Positions 7,859 to 16,684 of a stretch of 64,000 nt of DNA are shown here, piece by piece. Below the pieces are notes generated by a model that was not told where the DNA came from, did no database searches, and worked only from the letters and a program-made list of their open reading frames with translations. How positions within the stretch are numbered: position 1 is the stretch's first letter; each line of letters opens with the position of its first letter. The position numbers and the translations under genes were made by a program. The DNA lies in the NCBI GenBank assembly GCA_964495705.1, contig CAZBWS010000003.1, positions 35,752 through 99,751 on the forward strand, written 5' to 3'. Origin of the DNA: CAZBWS01 sp964495705 (GTDB taxonomy: Bacteria; Pseudomonadota; Gammaproteobacteria; HTCC5015).

Positions 7859-8728
7859 ATGGCCGGCTCTAAAGAAATTAAAGCACAGATCGGAAGCGTT
7901 AAAAATACGCAGAAAATCACCAAAGCTATGGAAATGGTTGCGGCGAGTAAGATGCGTAGAGCTCAAGATCGTATGAAGGCATCTCGTCCCTATGCGGATA
8001 GGATGCGTCAAGTCATCGGCCATTTAAGTGAAGCAACACCCGAGTATAAGCACCCTTATGTGCAGCCTCGCGAAGAAGTAAAAAGCGTAGGTTTCATCAT
8101 CGTTTCTACAGACCGTGGTCTGTGTGGCGGCTTAAACACTAACTTGTTTAAGAAGACTGTCACTGCAATGCAGGAATGGCAGGCAAAGGGTGCTGATATT
8201 CAGCTAACTACCATTGGCAAAAAGTCAGGTACGTTTTTCAAACGTCTTGGCAACATTGTTAGCCATGTAGATAGCTTGGGTGATACGCCTCACCTAGATG
8301 AGATTTTGGGCACTGTAGGCGTGATGTTGACTGACTTTGAGTCGGGCAAAATAGATCGCCTGTTCATTGTTAAAAACGATTTCGTTAATACGATGACCCA
8401 AACACCGCAGGTACAGCAGTTATTACCTGTGGATACTTCGTTGACTGACGAAGAACGCAAGGCAACCCATCGCTGGGACTATATGTATGAGCCATCAGCC
8501 ACTGAGCTGTTGGATGGTATTTTGAAGCGCTATGTTGAATCACAAGCCTACCAGGCTGTGGTTGAGAATGTTGCTTGTGAAATGTCTTCACGCATGATTG
8601 CAATGAAAGCTGCAACCGATAATGCGAGTGATATGATCAAGGAGCTAAATCTTCAGTACAACAAAGCCCGTCAAGCTGCTATTACTCAGGAGCTGTCAGA
8701 AATTGTTGGCGGCGCTGCAGCGGTTTAA
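7859..8728 (+). CDS. atpG: ATP synthase F1 subunit gamma
   Basis: Gamma is the rotor shaft inside the alpha-beta hexamer. The 289-residue product starts AGSKEIKAQIGSVKNTQKITKAMEMVAASKMRRAQ, the conserved N-terminal coiled coil, with VSTDRGLCGGLNTNLFK in the middle and the C-terminal partner helix MKAATDNASDMIKELNLQYNKARQAAITQELSEIVGGAAA. The sequence TATGCGGATAGG at 7993-8004 encodes part of the conserved PYADRM region and is not counted as a copy of the intergenic repeat. Confidence 0.98.
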   Translation: MAGSKEIKAQIGSVKNTQKITKAMEMVAASKMRRAQDRMKASRPYADRMRQVIGHLSEATPEYKHPYVQPREEVKSVGFIIVSTDRGLCGGLNTNLFKKTVTAMQEWQAKGADIQLTTIGKKSGTFFKRLGNIVSHVDSLGDTPHLDEILGTVGVMLTDFESGKIDRLFIVKNDFVNTMTQTPQVQQLLPVDTSLTDEERKATHRWDYMYEPSATELLDGILKRYVESQAYQAVVENVACEMSSRMIAMKAATDNASDMIKELNLQYNKARQAAITQELSEIVGGAAAV

Positions 8729-8779
8729 AGTTTAAAAAGTAACTAAGTTTAGTAGAACACTAAAGTAGAGGATCAAGCA

Positions 8780-10153
8780 ATGAGCACTGGAAATATTGTC
8801 CAAGTGATCGGTGCGGTGGTAGACGTTGAGTTTCCCCGCGGCTCCGTACCTAAGATATACGACGCACTAAAGACTGACGCAGGTTTGACTTTGGAAGTCC
8901 AAGGCCAGCTAGGCGATGGCGTTGTGCGTACTATTGCGATGGGAGCCTCCGAAGGCTTACGTCGCGGTACGAGTGTGAGCAACACAGGCAACCCGATTTC
9001 TGTTCCAGTGGGTCAAGGCACACTGGGTCGTATTATGAACGTATTAGGCGAGTCTATCGACAACGCCGGTGACGTTGAAGCGACTGAAGTTCGTCCAATT
9101 CACGCTGACGCGCCGTCTTATGACGAGCAGTCTGCGAGTAACGAATTGCTAGAGACTGGTATCAAGGTAATCGACCTACTATGCCCCTTTGCAAAGGGTG
9201 GTAAAGTTGGTTTGTTCGGTGGTGCTGGTGTTGGTAAGACCGTTAACATGATGGAATTGATCAACAACATCGCTAAGGCACACAGTGGTTACTCTGTATT
9301 TGCCGGTGTTGGTGAGCGTACTCGTGAAGGTAACGACTTCTTCCACGAAATGACTGAAGGTAATGTAATCGACAAGGTTGCATTGGTTTACGGTCAGATG
9401 AATGAGCCACCTGGAAACCGTTTGCGTGTAGCGCTAACTGGTTTGACTATGGCTGAATTCTTCCGTGACGAAGGTCGTGACGTTCTATTATTCGTAGATA
9501 ACATCTACCGTTACACACTTGCGGGTACTGAAGTATCTGCATTGCTAGGCCGTATGCCTTCTGCGGTAGGTTACCAGCCTACGCTTGCTGAAGAAATGGG
9601 TGTTCTACAGGAGCGTATTACTTCGACTAAGCAGGGTTCTATTACTTCTGTTCAGGCGGTTTACGTACCTGCGGATGACTTGACGGATCCATCACCAGCA
9701 ACAACCTTTGCGCACTTGGATGCGACGGTTGTACTTTCTCGTCAAATTGCAGAGCTAGGTATCTACCCTGCGATTGATCCTCTTGATTCTTCTTCACGTC
9801 AGTTGGATCCACTGGTTATCGGCGACGAGCACTACGGTGTTGCCCGTGCGGTACAGGGTATCTTGCAGCGTTATAAAGAGTTGAAAGACATCATTGCTAT
9901 CTTGGGTATGGATGAGCTATCTGAAGAAGACAAGCAACTTGTTGCTCGTGCTCGTAAGATCCAGCGCTTCTTATCTCAGCCTTTCCACGTTGCAGAAGTC
10001 TTTACTGGCGCACCTGGTAAGTATGTATCTCTGGCTGACACAATCAGTGCTTTCCAAGGCATCATCGCTGGTGAATACGACCATATGCCTGAGCAGGCAT
10101 TCTACATGGTTGGCTCTATCGAAGAAGCTGTAGAAAAAGCAAAAAATATGTAA
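8780..10153 (+). CDS. atpD: ATP synthase F1 subunit beta
   Basis: Beta carries the catalytic sites of ATP synthesis. The protein has 457 residues with Walker A GGAGVGKTVNMMELI (about residues 150-157 for the loop), the GERTREGNDFFHEM segment with the catalytic glutamate, Walker B VLLFVDNIYRYTLAG and the rotor-contact region MDELSEEDK. The ribosome site AGAGGAT precedes ATG 8780. It is separated from atpC by 64 nt. Confidence 0.98.
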   Translation: MSTGNIVQVIGAVVDVEFPRGSVPKIYDALKTDAGLTLEVQGQLGDGVVRTIAMGASEGLRRGTSVSNTGNPISVPVGQGTLGRIMNVLGESIDNAGDVEATEVRPIHADAPSYDEQSASNELLETGIKVIDLLCPFAKGGKVGLFGGAGVGKTVNMMELINNIAKAHSGYSVFAGVGERTREGNDFFHEMTEGNVIDKVALVYGQMNEPPGNRLRVALTGLTMAEFFRDEGRDVLLFVDNIYRYTLAGTEVSALLGRMPSAVGYQPTLAEEMGVLQERITSTKQGSITSVQAVYVPADDLTDPSPATTFAHLDATVVLSRQIAELGIYPAIDPLDSSSRQLDPLVIGDEHYGVARAVQGILQRYKELKDIIAILGMDELSEEDKQLVARARKIQRFLSQPFHVAEVFTGAPGKYVSLADTISAFQGIIAGEYDHMPEQAFYMVGSIEEAVEKAKNM

Positions 10154-10217
10154 TTTGATGGGCGGGTAAGGCTTAACTTACTCGCCTTTTTCAAATTATT
10201 CACAATAGGTTGAGACT

Positions 10218-10631
10218 ATGTCGACTATTAAAGTAAACATTGTTAGTGCAGAAAAAGAGCTATACAGCGGCGAAGCTATGTTGGTGTCGGCTCCTGGTGA
10301 GATGGGAGAGCTAGGTATTAAGCCTCAGCACACCCCATTGCTAACTCGCTTGAAGCCTGGCGAAATTCGCATTCAGAAAGATGGCGAAGCAGAAGATGCA
10401 ATATTTGTCTCTGGCGGCTTTCTTGAAGTTCAGCCTGACATGGTAACCGTGTTGGCAGATACGGCGATCCGTGCTTCTGATATAGATGAAGCTGCGGCTA
10501 TTGAAGCTAAGCAGCGCGCTGAAGAAGCCGTAGCCAATAATAAGGGTAAAGTTGACCTTGCACAGGTTCAGGCTGAATTGGCAGTTGCCGCTGCTCAGCT
10601 AGCCTTCTTGAAGAAAATTCGTCGTAGCTAA
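10218..10631 (+). CDS. atpC: ATP synthase F1 subunit epsilon
   Basis: Epsilon joins gamma to the c-ring and can inhibit hydrolysis. The 137-residue protein has the N-terminal beta-sandwich (VNIVSAEKELYSGEAMLVSAPGEMGELGIKPQHTPLLTRLKPGEI) and the C-terminal two-helix hairpin rich in Ala/Glu/Lys. It is the last gene of the operon and is followed by a clear intrinsic terminator. Confidence 0.97.
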   Translation: MSTIKVNIVSAEKELYSGEAMLVSAPGEMGELGIKPQHTPLLTRLKPGEIRIQKDGEAEDAIFVSGGFLEVQPDMVTVLADTAIRASDIDEAAAIEAKQRAEEAVANNKGKVDLAQVQAELAVAAAQLAFLKKIRRS

Positions 10632-10655
10632 TAAAGTTACAACGTAAGTATTCAG

Positions 10656-10695
10656 CTAAAAAGCCGTGTCATCTTAGGATGGCACGGCTTTTTGC
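10656..10695 (+). terminator. Intrinsic terminator of the atp operon
   Basis: The stem AAAAAGCCGTGTCATC / GATGGCACGGCTTTTT with loop TTAG has a single wobble pair and ends in a run of five T. It lies 26 nt after the atpC stop. Confidence 0.93.
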
Positions 10696-10733
10696 TTTAT
10701 AATTCTGTAATAAATAATACTCGGGATCATATT

Positions 10734-12101
10734 ATGCAACTCAGCGTTGTTATTCTCGCCGCGGGCAAGGGCACTCGCATGCGTTCAGATAAGCCTAAGG
10801 TACTGCATGAAATTGCTAATACCCCTATTCTTGAGCACATTGTTCGCGCGGCTCATGCACTGGATCCTTTTGAGACCGTAGTCACTTATGGCCACGGTGG
10901 TGAGCAGGTGAAGCAGCGCTTGGCGCATATCGATGGCTTAAAGTGGGCGGAGCAAAAAGAGCAATTAGGTACTGGGCATGCGGTACAACAAGCCCTGCCC
11001 CAGTTAGCCAAGAGCGATATATGCTTAGTCGTTGTGGGTGATATTCCACTGATTCAAACGGAAACTCTCGATAAGCTGGTTAAGGCCAGCGGTGGTGATA
11101 AATTAGCCGTTTTGAGTGTAGTGCTAGATAACCCCACCGGTTATGGCCGCATTGTCAAAAATGACGGGGCTGAAGTCATTGCGATAGTGGAAGAGAAGGA
11201 TACTAACGCAGAGCAGAAGTTAATCACCGAGATTAATACTGGTGTGATGGCAATTCCTGGCAAGCACCTAGAAGATTGGTTAGCTCAGCTGGATAATAAT
11301 AATGCTCAGGATGAATACTACCTAACCGACCTAATCGAGATAGCACATAAAGCGGGCTTTAAAATTACCGCTGCACAAGCGAGTTGTGAAGCAGAAGTCT
11401 CAGGCATTAATAACAAGCTACAGCTCGCAACTCTTGAGCGCGAATTTCAGCTTAAGCAGGCCGAAGCTTTAATGCTAGAAGGTGCTACCTTAGCCGACCC
11501 TAGCCGCATCGATATACGTGGCTCTTTAAGTATTGGTCGCGATGTAGAGATCGATGTAAATTGTGTGTTTATTGGGGACGTTACTCTAGGTGACGGTGTT
11601 AAAATTTCTTCAAATTGCGTGATCGAAAATTCATCCATTGGATCAAATACTGTTATTAAAGCCAACAGTGTTTTAGAAAATAGTAGTACGGGTGAGTCCT
11701 GTGACATTGGCCCCTTTGCGCGTTTGCGCCCGGGTACCCAATTAGCTAACAGAGCTAAAATTGGTAATTTTGTAGAAACCAAAAAAGCCATTATTGGTGA
11801 AGGCAGTAAGGTTAATCATTTGTCTTACATTGGAGATGCAGAAATTGGCCAGGCTGTGAATATCGGTGCAGGTACAATTACTTGTAACTATGACGGAGTA
11901 AATAAGTTTAAAACTACGATTGGCGACGGTGCTTTTATTGGTACAAATAGTAGCTTAGTCGCGCCGATAGAAATTGGTGAAAATGCGACGATTGGTGCGG
12001 GCTCTACGGTGAGTAAATCGGCACCAGGTGCACAGCTTACGATTAGTCGTGCAAAACAGAAATCAATAGAAGGCTGGCAGCGACCAGTTAAGAAAAAATA
12101 A
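10734..12101 (+). CDS. glmU: Bifunctional UDP-GlcNAc pyrophosphorylase / GlcN-1-P acetyltransferase
   Basis: GlmU makes UDP-N-acetylglucosamine for peptidoglycan and LPS. The N-terminal uridylyltransferase domain starts LSVVILAAGKGTRMRSDKPKVLHEIA, the nucleotide-binding signature. The C-terminal half is a left-handed beta-helix of hexapeptide repeats (for example ISSNCVIENSSIGSNTVIKANSV, NIGAGTITCNYDG, AFIGTNSSLVAPIEIG) for acetyl transfer. ATG 10734 gives 455 residues, matching the family; an in-frame upstream codon at 10692 lies inside the atp terminator and is rejected. glmS follows 13 nt later. Confidence 0.97.
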   Translation: MQLSVVILAAGKGTRMRSDKPKVLHEIANTPILEHIVRAAHALDPFETVVTYGHGGEQVKQRLAHIDGLKWAEQKEQLGTGHAVQQALPQLAKSDICLVVVGDIPLIQTETLDKLVKASGGDKLAVLSVVLDNPTGYGRIVKNDGAEVIAIVEEKDTNAEQKLITEINTGVMAIPGKHLEDWLAQLDNNNAQDEYYLTDLIEIAHKAGFKITAAQASCEAEVSGINNKLQLATLEREFQLKQAEALMLEGATLADPSRIDIRGSLSIGRDVEIDVNCVFIGDVTLGDGVKISSNCVIENSSIGSNTVIKANSVLENSSTGESCDIGPFARLRPGTQLANRAKIGNFVETKKAIIGEGSKVNHLSYIGDAEIGQAVNIGAGTITCNYDGVNKFKTTIGDGAFIGTNSSLVAPIEIGENATIGAGSTVSKSAPGAQLTISRAKQKSIEGWQRPVKKK

Positions 12102-12114
12102 ATAGGACAAAACT

Positions 12115-13455
12115 ATGTGTGGAATTGTGGGCGGCATCGCTGGGCGTGATATTACCCCGATATTAATCGAAGGTTTAAAGCGCCTTGAATATCGTGGATA
12201 TGACTCAGCGGGTATGGCGATTGTTAAGGATGGCGAAATTCAACGTTTGCGCGCCCTAGGTAAAATAGTTAATTTAGAAGCAGAGCAGCAGAAAACACCG
12301 ATATGCGGATATGTTGGAATAGCACATACACGTTGGGCAACTCATGGTGTACCCGCACTGAACAATGCGCACCCTCACCTCTCGGGTGATGTTGCTGTAG
12401 TACACAATGGCATTATTGAAAACTTCGCTGAGCTAAAGAAGGAGTTAGAAGCACAAGGTTATGTGTTTAGTTCTGAAACGGATACTGAAGTTGTTGCGCA
12501 TCTTTTAGCTAGAGAGCTGAAAACAGAAAATGATTTTGTGCAAGCTTGCCGCAATATCATTCAGCTGCTGGAAGGCGCCTATGCACTTGGTTTAGTCCAC
12601 AGTGATATGCCAGACGTACTAGTTACGGCACGTAAAGGCAGTCCCTTGTGTATTGGTTTGGGTGTTAAAGAAAACTTTATTGCCTCTGATGTAATGGCCC
12701 TACTTCCTGTTACCTCCCGCTTTATGTTTTTAGAAGATGATGATTTTGCGGTGATAACACGCGAGTCTATCAAGATCGAAGACATTAACGGTAAGTTGGT
12801 AACTCGAGAAGAGAAAGTCTCAGAACTCTCGGCGGATGCTGTAAGTATGGGTGACTACAAGCATTACATGGAAAAGGAAATTCATGAACAAGCACAGGTG
12901 GTTAAAGACACCATCTCTGGAAAAATCTCTAAGGGCCGATTTATTATTAATAGCTTAGGGCCCAAGTCGGTAGAGCTTTTAGATAAAGTCAAAGCGGTAC
13001 ACATTATTGCTTGTGGTACTAGTTATCACTCGGCGAGTGTTGCGCGTTATTGGGTAGAGCGTTATGCGGAATTGCCTTGTCATGTTGAAGTGGCTAGTGA
13101 GTATCGCTACAGAAATTTTGTTGTCCCTGAAGGCACACTGTTTATTACTATTTCGCAGTCGGGTGAAACGGCAGACACACTTGCAGCTTTAAGCCATGCT
13201 AAGACCAAGGGTTATTGTGGATACCTAGGCATTTGTAATGTGCCTGAGTCTAGTTTGACTCGTGAATCTGATTTAGTATTCTTGACCGAAGCTGGGCCGG
13301 AAAAATCGGTTGCTTCNNNNNNNNNNNNNNNNNNNNNNNNNNNNNNNNNNNNNNNNNNNNNNNNNNNNNNNNNNNNNNNNNNNNNNNNNNNNNNNNNNNN
13401 NNNNNNNNNNNNNNNNCAGCCGCGGAATTTGGCTAAGTCGGTTACTGTTGAATAG
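12115..13455 (+). CDS. glmS: Glutamine--fructose-6-phosphate aminotransferase (interrupted by assembly gap)
   Basis: GlmS makes glucosamine-6-phosphate, the first step toward UDP-GlcNAc. The N-terminal glutaminase domain begins with the catalytic CGIVGGIAGRDI after the initiator Met and contains the conserved HTRWATHG and HNGIIENF. The first SIS domain carries the sugar-phosphate loops ACGTSYHSA and SQSGETADTLAAL. Exactly 400 codons precede the gap. After the N run only QPRNLAKSVTVE-stop remains, the conserved C-terminus. The family is about 610 residues, so about 200 residues are hidden by the 100 N. That the frame continues across the N is chance. Confidence 0.95.
   Translation: MCGIVGGIAGRDITPILIEGLKRLEYRGYDSAGMAIVKDGEIQRLRALGKIVNLEAEQQKTPICGYVGIAHTRWATHGVPALNNAHPHLSGDVAVVHNGIIENFAELKKELEAQGYVFSSETDTEVVAHLLARELKTENDFVQACRNIIQLLEGAYALGLVHSDMPDVLVTARKGSPLCIGLGVKENFIASDVMALLPVTSRFMFLEDDDFAVITRESIKIEDINGKLVTREEKVSELSADAVSMGDYKHYMEKEIHEQAQVVKDTISGKISKGRFIINSLGPKSVELLDKVKAVHIIACGTSYHSASVARYWVERYAELPCHVEVASEYRYRNFVVPEGTLFITISQSGETADTLAALSHAKTKGYCGYLGICNVPESSLTRESDLVFLTEAGPEKSVAXXXXXXXXXXXXXXXXXXXXXXXXXXXXXXXXXXQPRNLAKSVTVE
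13317..13416. other. Assembly gap of 100 N inside glmS
   Basis: A 100-N placeholder. From the length of GlmS the true missing sequence is about 590 to 600 bp, covering most of the second SIS domain. Confidence 0.97.
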
Positions 13456-13553
13456 TTAGCAACGACTAGATTTACACTTTGTGACGAAAATCCACTTGTA
13501 TCTAGCCTATTAGCTGACTAGAGTAATGTGCATTGTTAAATACGGATGTACTT

Positions 13554-15065
13554 ATGAGCAGTCAGATTTTTATTGGTCAAGCCAATGGTGAAAACCTTTA
13601 CCTCAACCCTAAATATGCCAACCGTCATGGGTTGATTGCCGGTGCAACGGGCACGGGTAAGACGGTCACCTTGCAGGGTTTGGCAGAAAGTTTTTCTGAT
13701 ATTGGTGTGCCCGTATTTTTAGCCGATGTAAAAGGGGATTTGTCGGGGTTGGGTGGTATTGGCGATAAGCTACACCCGAAGGTCGAAGAGCGCATTAAAA
13801 CACTGGGCATGGAGCCTTATGAAAAGCGAGGTTATCCGGTTGAATTTTGGGATATGTTCGGTGCTTCGGGTAAGCCTGTACGCACGACGATTGCGGAGAT
13901 GGGACCGCAGTTATTGAGCCGCTTAATTGACCTCAATGATACTCAAGAAGGTATTTTGACGCTGTGTTTTGAGTATACAGAAGATGAAAAATTACCGCTG
14001 TTAGATCTCAAAGATCTGAATAGCACCTTGGAGTATTTACGTGATGAGGGCAAGCAAATAGGTGGGCCCTATGCACGTCTATCAAAAGCTTCAATTGCCG
14101 CTATTCAGCGTCGCTTGTTGACACTAGAGCGTGATGGTGGAGATGTTTTTTTTGGTGAAACAGCACTAGATTATAAAGACCTCATTCAATGTTCTGAAGA
14201 TGGCCGTGGACAGATTAATATCCTCGCAGCCAATAAGTTAATTCAGAGCCCCAGAATATACTCAACATTTTTACTTTGGCTATTGGCCGAATTATTTGAT
14301 GAGTTGCCTGAGGTGGGTGACCAGGACAAGCCGAAATTTGTATTCTTCTTTGATGAAGCTCATTTGTTGTTTAAGGATACTCCGAAGGTCTTTATCGAAA
14401 AAGTAGAACAGGTCGTGCGCTTGATCCGCTCCAAGGGTGTAGGGATTTTCTTTATTAGTCAAAGCCCCGGAGACATCCCAGATAGGATATTAAGTCAGTT
14501 GGGTAGTCGAGTTCAGCATGCTTTGCGGGCATATACTCCCAAAGAAAGGAAAGTAGTCAGAGCTGCATCTCAAAGCTTTCGTAGTAATCCTGATTTGGAT
14601 ACAGAAACGATGATTACGGAAATGGGTGTTGGTGAGGCATTGGTTTCCGTATTGCAGGATAAGGGCATTCCCAGTGTGGTTGAGCATACCCTGATTCGCC
14701 CACCCTATTCTCGTATTGGCCCATTAACTGAGCCAGAACGTGATGTGATAATACAGCAGAGTCCATACAAAGAAAGTTATGGTGAGAGCATTGATCGTGA
14801 GTCAGCGCATGAGATATTAACGACTCGATTGGCTGATAAGGAACGTCAAGAGCAGGAGGAATTAGAGCAGGAGAAAGAACAGAAAAAAGAGCAGGCAGAG
14901 TCAAAAGCGAAGTATAAGCGCGCTAGCCTAAAGAAAAAAACAGGTAGACGTAGTAACCGTCAGGGTATCTTTGAATCTTTTTTTAAAAGTTTAGTTCGCC
15001 AGTTAGGCAGTGGTTTGGGGCGCAAATTATTGCGTACTATTGTTAATGTATTATTGCGTAAATAA
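13554..15065 (+). CDS. HerA/YjgR-like ATPase (DUF853 family)
   Basis: A 503-residue P-loop ATPase related to E. coli YjgR and to the HerA/FtsK group; its physiological role is not established. MSSQIFIGQANGENLYLNPKYANRHGLIAGATGTGKTVTLQ gives the beta-strand region and Walker A (GATGTGKT). Walker B is KFVFFFDEAHLLF, and IFFISQSPGDIPDRILSQLGSRVQHALRAYTP holds sensor and arginine-finger elements. The C-terminal 70 residues are highly charged (EQEELEQEKEQKKEQAESK) and probably coiled coil, ending in a basic stretch. ATG 13554 is used rather than an in-frame TTG at 13533. It is alone on its strand and converges on prpB. Confidence 0.88.
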   Translation: MSSQIFIGQANGENLYLNPKYANRHGLIAGATGTGKTVTLQGLAESFSDIGVPVFLADVKGDLSGLGGIGDKLHPKVEERIKTLGMEPYEKRGYPVEFWDMFGASGKPVRTTIAEMGPQLLSRLIDLNDTQEGILTLCFEYTEDEKLPLLDLKDLNSTLEYLRDEGKQIGGPYARLSKASIAAIQRRLLTLERDGGDVFFGETALDYKDLIQCSEDGRGQINILAANKLIQSPRIYSTFLLWLLAELFDELPEVGDQDKPKFVFFFDEAHLLFKDTPKVFIEKVEQVVRLIRSKGVGIFFISQSPGDIPDRILSQLGSRVQHALRAYTPKERKVVRAASQSFRSNPDLDTETMITEMGVGEALVSVLQDKGIPSVVEHTLIRPPYSRIGPLTEPERDVIIQQSPYKESYGESIDRESAHEILTTRLADKERQEQEELEQEKEQKKEQAESKAKYKRASLKKKTGRRSNRQGIFESFFKSLVRQLGSGLGRKLLRTIVNVLLRK

Positions 15066-15082
15066 TACAATTGGCTTGAGCC

Positions 15083-15115
15083 TATGCGGATAGGCTGCCA
15101 CAGCCTATCCGCATA
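15083..15115. repeat. Perfect TATGCGGATAGGCTG palindrome
   Basis: Arms of 15 nt, TATGCGGATAGGCTG (15083-15097) and CAGCCTATCCGCATA (15101-15115), pair perfectly around CCA. It lies in the 55-nt space between the convergent ATPase and prpB genes. There is no T run, so if it terminates transcription it does so by another route. This is the best-preserved copy of the dispersed family. Confidence 0.85.
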
Positions 15116-15120
15116 ATAAT

Positions 15121-16002
15121 TTACTTAGATCCAAACAAGTTATCTAAAGCATCTTCATAGTTCTGATAGCCTAAGAAATCATACAGCTCCATACGCGTTT
15201 GCATGGTATCTACCACGGCTTCCTGCGTACCATCCTTCTTCAACGTTTGATAAACATTCAATGCTGCTGCATTCATCGCGCGGAAAGCACTCAATGGATA
15301 TAGCACCATATCGACGTCGTTCTCCGCTAGCTGTTCGGTTGTGTAAAGCGGTGACTGGCCAAACTCCGTCATATTGGCTAACACGGGCACATTACAGGCC
15401 TGCTTAAATTGCTTGTACATACTCATATCAGTCAGTGCTTCGGCAAAGATCATATCGGCACCGGCCTCTACACAGGCGGCGGCGCGCTCTAGGGCAGAGT
15501 CTAAACCTTCTACGGCGAGTGCGTCAGTACGTGCCATAATGACAAAGTCAGAGTCTGTTTTAGCATCGACGGCTGCCTTGATACGATCAACCATTTCGTC
15601 CTTGGTGACGATGGCTTTATTTGGGCGATGGCCACAGCGCTTTTGCATGACTTGATCTTCGATGTGAACAGCGGCAACACCTGCCTTGATCATCTCTTTA
15701 ACGGTGCGGTTGATGTTAAATGCGCCACCCCAGCCTGTGTCGATATCGACTAGTAGGGGAACGTCTGTGGCCGAAGTTATACGGCTAGCGTCAATCAATA
15801 CATCATTTAAAGAGGTCATGGCTAAATCGGGCAAGCCGAAAGAAGCGTTAGCCACGCCAGCACCAGAAAGATAAATGGCTTTAAAACCAGAGCGTTCTGC
15901 CATCAGTGCAGTGTAAGCGTTGATCGTGCCAGCAATTTGTAAAGGCTGCTCGTCGGCGATGGCTCTTTTAAAGCGTAGGCCTGGGGAGTTGATGTTACTC
16001 AT
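15121..16002 (-). CDS. prpB: 2-methylisocitrate lyase
   Basis: PrpB splits 2-methylisocitrate into pyruvate and succinate, the last step of the methylcitrate cycle for propionyl-CoA. The 293-residue protein has the PEP mutase/isocitrate lyase barrel with GTINAYTALMAERSGFKAIYLSGAGVAN, the metal-binding VDIDTGWGG, the catalytic loop KRCGHRPNK and MARTDALAVEG. Its ATG overlaps the stop of the upstream tetR-like gene by 4 nt. The usual neighbours prpC and acnD/prpD are not present in the window, so it is either part of a dispersed pathway or serves a related 2-substituted malate-type lyase reaction. Confidence 0.9.
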   Translation of the reverse strand: MSNINSPGLRFKRAIADEQPLQIAGTINAYTALMAERSGFKAIYLSGAGVANASFGLPDLAMTSLNDVLIDASRITSATDVPLLVDIDTGWGGAFNINRTVKEMIKAGVAAVHIEDQVMQKRCGHRPNKAIVTKDEMVDRIKAAVDAKTDSDFVIMARTDALAVEGLDSALERAAACVEAGADMIFAEALTDMSMYKQFKQACNVPVLANMTEFGQSPLYTTEQLAENDVDMVLYPLSAFRAMNAAALNVYQTLKKDGTQEAVVDTMQTRMELYDFLGYQNYEDALDNLFGSK

Positions 16003-16655
16003 GTACTTTCCTCTAAGTCTAAGTAAATTAATTCAACGGCTTGTTTAGCTAAGTCGTTATCCTGTAAATGGGCGCGAAACATAATGCCCGCGAGCACGCC
16101 GACTAGTTCATCTTTTTCAGATAATGTCTGTCCGCGTAGGGGAAGCAGTAATGCCTCTAAAGTTGAAACGATGGTTTTGGCTAAGCGTTCCACAGGTTCT
16201 TCTAAATGGAAGGCGCCCTGCTCGGCTCCTGTCTGTAGGACCTGTTCGAGTACACCAATGATTTTATGGTTGAAGCTATGGTGTGCCTGAGTGACTTCTT
16301 GTGGCGTAATGCTGCCGGCTTCTAACCAATAGCCCGCAATGCCTTGCTGGATACGTGAATCGCGGAGTAATTTTAACAAGCCATGAAAGAGTAAAATCAT
16401 GGCGCCGCGAGGTTCTTCTGCACGAGTCATTGGTTCAAAAATATGGCCGTAGTAAATCTGCTGTAGTTCTTGTAAGCAGTCGAGAAATAAAGCCTGTTTG
16501 TTTTTGAAGTGCCAGTACAATGCGCTTTTACTGGTACCTGCAGATTTGGCGATAGCTTCGATAGAAACACCGTCATAACCATAGCGTCCAAATAGTTGAA
16601 AGGCCGCACTACGGACTTCTTTCAAGCCATCAAATTCTGCAGAGCGACGAGCCAT
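15999..16655 (-). CDS. TetR-family transcriptional regulator
   Basis: A protein of about 218 residues. The N-terminal TetR helix-turn-helix is clear: RSAAFQLFGRYGYDGVSIEAIAKSAGTSKSALYWHFKNKQALF (about residues 15-57). The rest is the variable ligand-binding helical domain. ATG 16655 (MARRSAEF) is preferred over an in-frame TTG at 16670; neither has an obvious ribosome site. The stop overlaps prpB by 4 nt, so the two are likely co-transcribed and the regulator may respond to a propionyl-CoA-related or fatty-acid-derived ligand. That ligand is inference. Confidence 0.87.
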   Translation of the reverse strand: MARRSAEFDGLKEVRSAAFQLFGRYGYDGVSIEAIAKSAGTSKSALYWHFKNKQALFLDCLQELQQIYYGHIFEPMTRAEEPRGAMILLFHGLLKLLRDSRIQQGIAGYWLEAGSITPQEVTQAHHSFNHKIIGVLEQVLQTGAEQGAFHLEEPVERLAKTIVSTLEALLLPLRGQTLSEKDELVGVLAGIMFRAHLQDNDLAKQAVELIYLDLEEST

Positions 16656-16684
16656 AGGATTGATTATCAATGTCGAGGGGGGGG

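Noticed and set aside
7993..8004. TATGCGGATAGG in atpG as a repeat copy
   Set aside because: It encodes part of the conserved PYADRM segment and lacks an inverted partner.
16676..16684. Run of eight G between the tetR-like and yibQ-like genes
   Set aside because: It lies outside both coding regions and is too short and isolated to argue for phase variation.
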